From Gemmatimonadota bacterium (lineage in GTDB: Bacteria > Gemmatimonadota > Gemmatimonadetes > Gemmatimonadales > Gemmatimonadaceae), in contig JARIET010000145.1 in the NCBI GenBank assembly GCA_031127185.1, positions 1 to 7,295 on the forward strand: a DNA stretch of 7,295 nucleotides. The letters run 5' to 3'. Shown one piece after another: positions 1 through 5,692 of this stretch; the stretch's first letter is position 1, and the number at the start of each line of letters is the position of its first letter. The translations under genes and the position numbers were made by a program. The notes below the pieces were generated by a model, which did no database searches, was not told where the DNA came from, and saw only the letters and a list, made by a program, of their open reading frames with translations.

Positions 1-1911
1 GCCGTCGCGCCCTGGCTCTACACGATCCCGACGGCCGCGATGGCGTGGACGCTGCTCTTCGTCACGCTCGGCGTGATGCTCTGGGCCGGCCGGCACTTCT
101 ACACCGGCGCCTGGGCCGCCCTTCGGCATCGTTCCGCCGATATGAACACGCTGATCGCCATCGGCACCGGCGCGGCGTTTTTCTATTCTGTCGTGGCGAC
201 GGTCGCGCCGGACTTGTTCGTCAGTCGCGGAGTCTCGCCGGACGTCTACTACGAAGCAGTGATTCTCATCATCGCGCTCATTCTTACCGGCAATGCGCTC
301 GAAGCACGCGCAAAGAAACAGACCGCATCGGCGCTGCGCGCACTCGTCGATCTCCAGCCCAAGACCGCGCGCATCGTGCGCGACGGTGTCGAAGTCGATT
401 TGCCCGTGGAACAGGTCGTGGCCGGCGACACCGTGATGGTGCGGCCCGGCGAGCGCGTGCCGGTGGACGGACAGGTCACATCGGGCAGCACTGCGATTGA
501 CGAGAGCATGCTGACTGGCGAATCGCTCCCGGTGGCCAAGGCCGTCGGCGACCGGGTCATCGGCGGCACGATCAACCGGACCGGGGCGTTCCAGTACACG
601 GCGACAACGCTGGGCGCGGACAGCATGCTCGCGCAAATCGTGAAGCTGATGCGCGACGCCCAAGGCTCACGCGCGCCGATTCAGCGACTGGCGGACCAGA
701 TCAGTGGCGTGTTCGTTCCGGTCGTCATCGGCATTGCGATCGTGACGTTCGGCGTGTGGTATCTGGCTGCGGACGCAGCGCCAGCCGCGCGTGCATTCAC
801 CGCCGCGGTCGCCGTGCTGATCATTGCCTGTCCCTGCGCGATGGGGCTCGCCGTGCCCACTGCGGTGATGGTCGCCACTGGAAAAGGGGCGTCGCTGGGC
901 GTGTTGATCAAGGGCGGCGAGGCGCTGCAGCGCGCGGGGGACATCCAGACGATTGTGCTCGACAAGACTGGCACCGTCACCGAGGGGCGCCCCACGCTCA
1001 CCGATGTCGTGCTGGCTCCCGGTTCCGCCCGTTCCTCACGCGAGCTGGTGTCGCTGGTGGCGTCGCTCGAAACGCGGAGCGAGCACCCCGTGGCCGACGC
1101 CATCGTTCGCTACGCCAAGGACCAGGACTTCGCGCTCAGCACGCCCGAGGGTTTTGATTCTGTCACTGGCCGCGGCGTCTTGGGCGTCGTCACTGGATCG
1201 GCGGTTGCGGTGGGCAACGCCGCACTGATGGATGACTACGCCATCGACGTGGCACCTATGCAAGAAACCGTTGAGCGGCTTGCAGCCGACGGAAAGACCC
1301 CGATGTTCGTCGCGGTGGATGGCGCACTCGCTGGTGTCGTAGCCGTAGCCGACCCGATCAAGGAGACGTCGCGCGCCGCGATCTCGCGCCTGCGCGCGAT
1401 GGGACTCGAGGTGGTGATGCTCACGGGCGACAACGCACACACGGCTGCAGCAATCGCCCGGCAGGCCGGCATCGATCGCGTGGTTGCGGGCGTGCTCCCC
1501 GACGGCAAGGTCGCGGAGATCAAGCGCATTCAGGGTGAGGGCAAAGTGGTCGCGATGATCGGCGACGGGATTAACGATGCGCCGGCACTCGCCCAGGCCG
1601 ATGTCGGCATGGCGATCGGCACGGGCACCGATGTCGCCGCAGAGGCGGCGGATATCGTATTGATGCGCGGCGACCTCAGTTCGGCGGCGCAGGCCGTGGA
1701 ACTCTCCCGCCGCACAATGCGAACCATGAAGCAGAATCTCTTCTGGGCGTTCATCTACAACGTCGTGGGCATTCCGATTGCCGCTGGGGCGCTCTATCCG
1801 GCGTTCGGACTCCTGCTCAGCCCCATCCTGGCGAGTGCGGCAATGGCGTTCAGCTCGGTCAGCGTGGTCGGCAACAGCCTGCGGCTCCGCCATGCGCGCA
1901 TTGCCGGCTGA
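1..1911 (+). CDS. copA: Copper-translocating P1B-type ATPase, 5'-truncated by window edge
   Basis: This is an inner-membrane ATP-driven pump, predicted to export Cu(I) (or Ag(I)) from the cytoplasm. The frame is open from base 1, so the ATG at 40 is internal. The N-terminal metal-binding domain and first helices lie upstream. Visible in order: the stretch before the A-domain with GRHFYTGAW and [10 protein letters not shown]; actuator TGES at 514-525; transmembrane metal site CPC at 829-837; phosphorylation motif DKTGT, with its Asp codon at 961; the P1B N-domain HP pair at 1084-1089 (SEHP); GDN at 1426-1434; GDGIND at 1561-1578; YN at 1756-1761 in the next-to-last helix; and MAFSS (from 1843) in the last helix. 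CPC with YN and M-x-x-S-S is the P1B-1 Cu(I)/Ag(I) signature. About six full membrane segments remain. The csoR-type gene downstream supports copper as substrate. All catalytic motifs are intact. Cu versus Ag preference cannot be read from sequence. Confidence 0.96.
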   Translation, partial: AVAPWLYTIPTAAMAWTLLFVTLGVMLWAGRHFYTGAWAALRHRSADMNTLIAIGTGAAFFYSVVATVAPDLFVSRGVSPDVYYEAVILIIALILTGNALEARAKKQTASALRALVDLQPKTARIVRDGVEVDLPVEQVVAGDTVMVRPGERVPVDGQVTSGSTAIDESMLTGESLPVAKAVGDRVIGGTINRTGAFQYTATTLGADSMLAQIVKLMRDAQGSRAPIQRLADQISGVFVPVVIGIAIVTFGVWYLAADAAPAARAFTAAVAVLIIACPCAMGLAVPTAVMVATGKGASLGVLIKGGEALQRAGDIQTIVLDKTGTVTEGRPTLTDVVLAPGSARSSRELVSLVASLETRSEHPVADAIVRYAKDQDFALSTPEGFDSVTGRGVLGVVTGSAVAVGNAALMDDYAIDVAPMQETVERLAADGKTPMFVAVDGALAGVVAVADPIKETSRAAISRLRAMGLEVVMLTGDNAHTAAAIARQAGIDRVVAGVLPDGKVAEIKRIQGEGKVVAMIGDGINDAPALAQADVGMAIGTGTDVAAEAADIVLMRGDLSSAAQAVELSRRTMRTMKQNLFWAFIYNVVGIPIAAGALYPAFGLLLSPILASAAMAFSSVSVVGNSLRLRHARIAG

Positions 1912-1954
1912 TCGCTGGTGTTGATCACAGGTTGAGCGATCGGCCGGTCACGGA

Positions 1955-1974
1955 GTACTTTGGGCGGGCAATAC
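1955..1974. promoter_or_regulatory. Candidate CsoR operator upstream of csoR
   Basis: The bases read GTACT, then a ten-base centre containing GGGCGGG (1962-1968), then AATAC. The two outer arms are inverted repeats with one mismatch (GTACT against GTATT). CsoR/RcnR-family operators are GC-tract pseudo-palindromes with TAC/GTA-like ends, so shape and position (9 bases before the GGAG of csoR) fit autoregulation. A weak promoter-like pair, TTGAGC (1932-1937) and TACTTT (1956-1961) with 18-base spacing, would overlap it. The match is loose, so this is only a suggestion. Confidence 0.25.
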
Positions 1975-1993
1975 GGCATACCGGAGAATGACA

Positions 1994-2371
1994 ATGGCGT
2001 CCACGAAAACCGCGAAGCGCGCGATTCCCGTCACCGAGGCCGCCGGCTGCGCCTGCGTGATGCCGGGAGATGATCACAACGGTCGGCGCGCGCTCGCCGT
2101 GGATCCCGACGCCAAGGAGCGGAATCTCAAGCGACTTCGGCGCATTGAGGGCCAGGTTCGCGGCATCCAGAAGATGGTGGAGGAGCAGCGGTATTGCGCC
2201 GACATCATGACGCAGATTTCTTCCGTGCACGAGGCGCTCCGCGGCGTGGGCCGGGAGTTGATGCGGAATCACCTCAAACATTGCGCCTCCACGGCGATCA
2301 AGTCGAGTGCAACAGACGCTGAGGCGATGTACGACGAACTGCTGGAGATGATGTACCGGCACAGCCGGTAG
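1994..2371 (+). CDS. csoR: CsoR/DUF156-family metal-sensing repressor (probable copper sensor)
   Basis: This is an all-helical DNA-binding repressor, predicted to release its operator on binding Cu(I). It is 125 residues from this start. The family core begins near residue 42 with the pattern LKRLRRIEGQVRGIQKM. The ligands are Cys68 (in RYC), His93 (in NHLKHC) and Cys97. Their spacings of 25 and 4 residues match the Cys36-His61-Cys65 triad of Mycobacterium tuberculosis CsoR, and the second Cys argues against a FrmR-type formaldehyde sensor. Nickel sensing of the InrS type uses the same three positions and is not excluded. A roughly 40-residue N-terminal extension carries Cys19-Ala-Cys21 and Asp-Asp-His28, possible extra ligands. 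Start choice: an ATG also lies at 1988, but GGAG (1983-1986) is only 1 base from it and 7 bases from 1994, so 1994 is preferred. It lies 82 bases after copA and 10 bases before the next gene. Confidence 0.92.
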   Translation: MASTKTAKRAIPVTEAAGCACVMPGDDHNGRRALAVDPDAKERNLKRLRRIEGQVRGIQKMVEEQRYCADIMTQISSVHEALRGVGRELMRNHLKHCASTAIKSSATDAEAMYDELLEMMYRHSR

Positions 2372-2381
2372 GGAGATGACG

Positions 2382-2825
2382 ATGAAGCGTCAATCAACAG
2401 TCGCTCGCAAGGCGGCCGCATCACGGGTCGGTGCAGGCACTCAAGGGTCCGGCGACTGGCGCGCCGAGACTTTGGCTCGCATGCGAGCGCTCATCTTCGC
2501 GGCCGACCCTGCGATGATTGAAGAACAGAAATGGAAGAAGCCGTCGAATGGGATGAAGGGCGTGCCTGCCTGGTCCCACGGCGGCCTCATCTGCACCGGC
2601 GAGACGTACAAACAGGTGGTGAAGCTCACCTTTGCGCGCGGCGCCAGCCTTCCCGACCCCGCGCATCTGTTCAATGCCAGCCTCGAAGGCGGCACACGCC
2701 GGGCGATTGACATTCGCGAAGGAGAAACGATCGACGCGCGCGCCTTCAAGGCCTTGGTGAAGGCTGCAGTGGCCGAGAATTCGGTGGCGCCTCAGAAGAA
2801 GCCGAACGCGCGCACCACACGATGA
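2382..2825 (+). CDS. DUF1801 domain protein, first of tandem pair
   Basis: This is a small soluble protein of 147 residues with one DUF1801 domain from about residue 25 to 135. The recognisable family blocks are DWRAETLARMRALI, EEQKWKKP, AWSHGGLICTGETYK, VKLTFARGASLPDP, LFNASLEGG and TRRAIDIREGETID. The N-terminal 25 residues and the C-terminal tail are Lys/Arg/Ser-rich and probably disordered. The molecular function of this subgroup is unknown. The wider family includes Bacillus Fra/YdhG, a frataxin-like iron donor, but no metal ligand set is obvious here. Start choice: GGGAG (2371-2375) directly abuts an ATG at 2376 but is 6 bases from the ATG at 2382, which is therefore preferred. The gene begins 10 bases after csoR stops and its TGA overlaps the next start codon, so it is probably co-transcribed with both. 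Confidence 0.88.
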   Translation: MKRQSTVARKAAASRVGAGTQGSGDWRAETLARMRALIFAADPAMIEEQKWKKPSNGMKGVPAWSHGGLICTGETYKQVVKLTFARGASLPDPAHLFNASLEGGTRRAIDIREGETIDARAFKALVKAAVAENSVAPQKKPNARTTR

Positions 2826-3277
2826 GCGTGGCAAGGCGCCAGAAACCCGTCCTGCTTTCCGGCGGCAATCCGCAGATCGCCAAGGCCGACGGCGACGCGC
2901 CGGTGCAGGCGTACATCAACGCGATGCCTGGCTGGAAGAGCGCGCTGGGCAAGCGCCTCGATACGCTGATCGTCCGAGCTGTGCCCAAGCTGCGGAAGGC
3001 CGTGAAGTGGAACTCGCCCTTTTACGGTGTTGAGGGCAAGGGCTGGTTCCTCTCCACCCACGTGCTGACGCGCTATGTCAAGGTGACGTTCTTTCGCGGC
3101 AGGTCACTGAAGCCACTGCCTCCGGGCGGCACGCCCAAGAGCAAGGAATCGCGTTGGATCGACATTTACGAAGACGACGTGCTCGACGAAAAGCTGCTCA
3201 CCAAGTGGATCAAGCAGGCGGCCACCATCCCGGGGTGGGACGGCGGCTCACCAAAGAACGGCGGCGTAGCGCTGTAG
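2822..3277 (+). CDS. DUF1801 domain protein, second of tandem pair
   Basis: This 151-residue soluble protein holds a DUF1801 domain over about residues 26-135. Diagnostic blocks are KAVKWNSPFYGV, GKGWFLSTHVLTRYVKVTFFRG, RWIDIYEDDVLDE and WIKQAATIPGW. It aligns with the upstream protein across the KW...P, VK-TF-RG-SL and R-IDI-E-D/G blocks, so the two are diverged paralogues. The two belong to different subgroups, because this one has the GWFLS/H block where the first has HGGLICTGETYK. Its ATG overlaps the upstream TGA as ATGA (2822-2825), and no Shine-Dalgarno is visible in front of it, so translation is probably coupled. The family is often annotated as YdhG-like or frataxin-fold. No enzymatic activity can be assigned. 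It is the last gene before the structured intergenic region. Confidence 0.88.
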   Translation: MSVARRQKPVLLSGGNPQIAKADGDAPVQAYINAMPGWKSALGKRLDTLIVRAVPKLRKAVKWNSPFYGVEGKGWFLSTHVLTRYVKVTFFRGRSLKPLPPGGTPKSKESRWIDIYEDDVLDEKLLTKWIKQAATIPGWDGGSPKNGGVAL

Positions 3278-3296
3278 TTCGCTTCGGCGGGGCTGG

Positions 3297-3428
3297 GGTC
3301 TCGGCCGCAAGGATTAGTCATCGATCAAAAACCCAGAGCATCAAGCAAGCGAATCCGGCGCATTGGGTCAATCCATGCGGTTGATGCTCTAGTTCTTGCC
3401 TGATGATCCAATCGATAGAGCCGAGACC
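3297..3428. repeat. Concentric imperfect palindrome (nested hairpin) in the intergenic region
   Basis: Outer arms GGTCTCGGC (3297-3305) and GCCGAGACC (3420-3428) are perfect reverse complements. Inner arms AGAGCATCAA (3335-3344) and TTGATGCTCT (3381-3390) are too. Both pairs have the same centre (3362.5), with exactly 29 bases between stems on each side. A third short match in this register is GATT (3312-3315) with AATC (3410-3413). The 36-base loop can form its own stem, CGCAT-T-GG (3359-3366) with CCATGCG (3373-3379), with one bulged base. No T-tract follows, so it is not a standard intrinsic terminator. It could be a REP- or MITE-like palindromic element, a structured RNA, or a termination or insulation element between the two operons. 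No target-site duplication was found. Confidence 0.6.
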
Positions 3429-3462
3429 TGTCTAGCGTCGTCTCCTCTTTGGGCTCCGAGGC

Positions 3463-3491
3463 TTTACATACCTAGAACTGCTATGTATAAT
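3463..3491 (+). promoter_or_regulatory. Sigma-70-type promoter of the padR operon
   Basis: The -35 box TTTACA (3463-3468) and -10 box TATAAT (3486-3491) are separated by 17 bases, the optimal spacing. The -10 is a perfect consensus and the -35 differs at one base. Transcription should begin near 3497-3499, giving a leader of about 47 bases before the padR ATG. The leader contains a short hairpin, CGGTC (3506-3510) with GACCG (3514-3518). The site stands out from its GC-rich surroundings. Confidence 0.75.
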
Positions 3492-3504
3492 GCTGCTAGG
3501 TATG
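3467..3504. promoter_or_regulatory. Inverted-repeat operator, probable PadR binding site
   Basis: CATACCTAG (3467-3475) and CTAGGTATG (3496-3504) are perfect 9-base reverse complements separated by 20 bases. The left arm overlaps the end of the -35 box. The right arm covers the predicted transcription start. A third, imperfect half-site, CTATGTATA (3481-3489), matches the right arm at 7 of 9 positions, lies on the -10 box and begins 15 bases before the right arm. A dimeric repressor here would occlude RNA polymerase. PadR-family repressors commonly autoregulate through such dyads, and the padR gene starts 40 bases downstream. The assignment to this PadR is inference. Confidence 0.65.
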
Positions 3505-3544
3505 ACGGTCGTCGACCGAAACGCTCTCTGCCACGCGTGAATTC

Positions 3545-3931
3545 ATGGAAATCAACAAAGACCTGATCGCCGCGTCGTCCACGCCCATCGTCCTCGCGAT
3601 CCTGGCCGAGGAGGACAGCTACGGCTATGCGATCCTGATGCGTGTGCGCGAACTCTCCAAGGGGCAGATGGAGTGGACCGACGGGATGCTCTACCCCGTG
3701 CTGCACCGGCTCGAGCGCCTGGGTCACGTCACGGCGCGTTGGGAGAACTCGGAGACGGGCCGCAAACGCAAGTACTATCGCATTACCACCGCAGGCAAAG
3801 CGCAGCTCGCCGAGGAGCAGCGGCAGTGGCAGGCGGTGAACGCGACGCTGAAGGGCATTTGGTCCTCGCTCTCGATCACGCTCGCGCCGATTGCTGCGCC
3901 GCACGCGGCATTTACTCTCGAGGCTGCATAA
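3545..3931 (+). CDS. PadR-family winged-helix transcriptional repressor
   Basis: This 128-residue cytoplasmic repressor contains a PadR winged helix-turn-helix domain at about residues 10-90. Family marks are the STPIVLAIL helix, SYGY at 25-28, the recognition helix LYPVLHRLE at 49-57, and the wing containing GRKRKYYRIT (72-81) followed by TAG-K. A C-terminal helix (about 88-110) should provide the dimer contact. The last 20 residues are an Ala-rich tail beyond the usual family length of roughly 105-115. This is the short PadR class that typically heads permease operons in Acidobacteriota and Gemmatimonadota. It probably represses its own promoter through the dyad at 3467-3504; the inducing ligand is unknown. 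The start is preceded only by a weak GTGA (3537-3540). The next gene begins 2 bases after its stop. Confidence 0.93.
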   Translation: MEINKDLIAASSTPIVLAILAEEDSYGYAILMRVRELSKGQMEWTDGMLYPVLHRLERLGHVTARWENSETGRKRKYYRITTAGKAQLAEEQRQWQAVNATLKGIWSSLSITLAPIAAPHAAFTLEAA

Positions 3932-3933
3932 CC

Positions 3934-5313
3934 ATGGCGACACCACATAACGCACCAGACCGCGCGCTTGAAGACCAGATCGACCAATGGCGCAGCTATC
4001 TCCGGCGCCGACAGGCCATTCAATCGGTTGACGTCGCCGAGCTCGAAGACCATCTGCGGGAGCAGATCGACACGTTGAGCTCGGCTGGACTGTCCACGGA
4101 CGAAGCGTTCCTCGTGGCGGTGAAACGCATCGGCGACCTGAATGCGCTATCGCGGGAGTTTGCGCGCGAGCATTCGGACCGCCTCTGGAAGCAGCTCGTG
4201 GATGCGCCGGCGGACGCGGGAGACGCGCCAGCGCGGAGTCGCACCGACGCCGCGGTTGCGATTGGCCTGGCCGTGGCTGCGGGTGTGGCCGTCAAGGCGC
4301 CGGCATTGTTCGGCCTGCCGATGACCGACGGGAACGAAAGCTTCTATGTCCGGCACGCGAGTCTCTTCGTCCTGCCGATGCTCACCGGCTACTTCGTCTG
4401 GAAGCGGAAGATCGCCGCGGGCACCCTGCGCTGGCTGGGCGCGGCGTTCGTCGCGGCGCTGGTCTTCGCAAACGTGTATCCCCTGGCGCCAATGGGCGCG
4501 CTCCAGATGCTGACGGCACTCCACCTGCCGATCGCTCTTTGGCTCGCAGTCGGCGTGGCGTACGCCGCCGAGCGCTGGAATCAGGTCGCGGGCCGGATGG
4601 ACTTCATTCGCTTCTCCGGCGAGCTCTTCATTTACTACGCGTTGATCGCATTCGGCGGCGGCGTGTTCACGGGCTTTCTCCTGATGCTGTTCAAGATCAT
4701 CGGCATCGACGCCGAGCCCTTCGTGCAGACCTGGCTGATTCCCTGCGGGGCGGCAGGCGCTGTGGTGGTCGCATCGTGGCTCGTCGAAGCAAAGCAAAGC
4801 GTGATCGAGAACATGGCGCCGGTGCTGACGCGTCTCTTCACGCCGCTCTTCGCCACGCTTCTGGTCGCGTTCCTCGCGACGCTGCTCTTCACCGGGCGCG
4901 GGATCAACATGGAACGCGACATGCTTCTGGCCTTTGACGGACTCCTCGTCATCGTGCTGGGGTTGCTGCTCTATGCCATCTCCGCACGCGATCCGCGTGC
5001 GCCGGCGGGTCCATTCGACGTGATGCAGGTGGTGCTGGTCGTCAGCGCGCTGCTCGCCGACGCGGTGGCGCTGTGGGCGATTGGCGCGCGGATCTCCGAG
5101 TACGGCTTCAGCCCGAACCGGGTCGCCGTGCTGGGAATGAACATCATCCTGCTGGTGAACCTCGCGTGGTCGGCAGTCGTGTACATCCGATTCCTGCGGG
5201 GACAGGGGCCGTTCGCCGTGCTCGAACGCTGGCAGACGAACTACCTGCCGGTGTACTCCGTGTGGGCGACCGTCGTCGTGATTGTGTTTCCCGTCGTTTT
5301 CGGGTTCCGCTGA
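3934..5313 (+). CDS. Multi-pass membrane protein with N-terminal permease-prefix domain
   Basis: The protein has 459 residues. Residues about 8-85 form a soluble helical domain (ALEDQIDQWRSYL, then AELEDHLREQID, then STDEAFLVAVKRIGD, then LSREFAREH). It resembles the 'permease prefix domain 1' that usually sits at the front of ADOP ABC permeases. After an Ala/Asp-rich linker come about 11 hydrophobic segments, near residues 106-126, 140-157, 166-184, 192-211, 231-256, 263-284, 301-321, 331-349, 362-383, 396-418 and 436-456. No FtsX or MacB periplasmic domain is present, and I do not recognise the membrane part. Start choice: the frame is open further upstream inside padR, but the ATG at 3934 has GAGG (3920-3923) 10 bases before it, and the prefix domain begins just after it. 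Position between padR and the permease suggests an accessory or regulatory partner of the transporter; that role is inference. Confidence 0.85.
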   Translation: MATPHNAPDRALEDQIDQWRSYLRRRQAIQSVDVAELEDHLREQIDTLSSAGLSTDEAFLVAVKRIGDLNALSREFAREHSDRLWKQLVDAPADAGDAPARSRTDAAVAIGLAVAAGVAVKAPALFGLPMTDGNESFYVRHASLFVLPMLTGYFVWKRKIAAGTLRWLGAAFVAALVFANVYPLAPMGALQMLTALHLPIALWLAVGVAYAAERWNQVAGRMDFIRFSGELFIYYALIAFGGGVFTGFLLMLFKIIGIDAEPFVQTWLIPCGAAGAVVVASWLVEAKQSVIENMAPVLTRLFTPLFATLLVAFLATLLFTGRGINMERDMLLAFDGLLVIVLGLLLYAISARDPRAPAGPFDVMQVVLVVSALLADAVALWAIGARISEYGFSPNRVAVLGMNIILLVNLAWSAVVYIRFLRGQGPFAVLERWQTNYLPVYSVWATVVVIVFPVVFGFR

Positions 5314-5328
5314 GTTCGGAGCGGCGTC

Positions 5329-5688
5329 ATGCCTGACCGCCTCCCCAGCCTCGTGCTGCTCGTCGGCTTCTGGGTGCCGGCCGTGCTGGCCGGCCGTGCG
5401 GCTGCGGAGTTTGCGCAGCGACGCGCCGGGCGCGTTCGCCCGGCGCTGCTCTACTCCGGAATGGCCGCGTTTGTGCTCGCGTCGTCTGCGGTCTGGTACA
5501 TCATCAACCTCAGTACCGTGCCACCGTACATCCCCGGAGCCACAAGGGATCCGACGTTCGTGCCGCCAGGCGGAGCCGCCGCGCTCGGCGTCATTACCGG
5601 CGTGATGGTACTGCCCGTGAGCGCACTCGCCTGCTGGCTCGCATTCCGCGGCCGCTCGCGCTCCCTCGCTCACACAGCCTCACGCTGA
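5329..5688 (+). CDS. Small three-helix membrane protein of unknown function
   Basis: The protein has 119 residues and is not a family I recognise. It has three hydrophobic segments at about residues 6-22, 39-61 and 83-106. The Arg-rich loop at 29-37 and the Arg-rich C-terminus (107-119) suggest an N-out, C-in topology by the positive-inside rule. The loop at 62-80 is Pro-rich and probably extracytoplasmic. There is no signal-peptidase site or catalytic motif. GGAG (5318-5321) lies 7 bases before the ATG. The gene starts 15 bases after the upstream stop and ends 4 bases before the permease start, so it almost certainly belongs to the operon. It may be a small subunit or assembly factor for one of its membrane neighbours; that is inference from position only. 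Confidence 0.75.
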   Translation: MPDRLPSLVLLVGFWVPAVLAGRAAAEFAQRRAGRVRPALLYSGMAAFVLASSAVWYIINLSTVPPYIPGATRDPTFVPPGGAAALGVITGVMVLPVSALACWLAFRGRSRSLAHTASR

Positions 5689-5692
5689 CGCC

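Noticed and set aside
1036..1893. 285-residue minus-strand frame antisense to copA
   Set aside because: It has no recognisable domain and is rich in Arg/His; the + strand carries intact catalytic motifs over the same bases.
40..1911. ATG at 40 as the start of a 623-residue protein
   Set aside because: The frame is open to base 1 and the upstream codons continue a membrane helix (WLYTIPTAA). CopA needs additional N-terminal helices and usually a metal-binding domain, so the start is outside the window.
1944..1984. Hairpin CCGGT (1944-1948) with ACCGG (1980-1984) before csoR as a translational switch
   Set aside because: Only five base pairs with a 31-base loop; expected by chance in GC-rich DNA.
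3297..3428. Intrinsic terminator or integron attC site
   Set aside because: No T-tract follows either stem, and the arms do not contain GTTRRRY or RYYYAAC core boxes, so neither label is supported.
3673..3933. Start of the prefix-domain gene upstream, inside padR
   Set aside because: The upstream part translates to Arg/Ala-rich sequence in the shadow of padR. The ATG at 3934 has a Shine-Dalgarno and is directly followed by the conserved domain.
4147..5673. 508-residue open frame on the minus strand
   Set aside because: It is His/Arg/Glu/Asp-rich low-complexity sequence, the usual antisense shadow of GC-rich membrane-protein genes, and spans two well-supported + strand genes.
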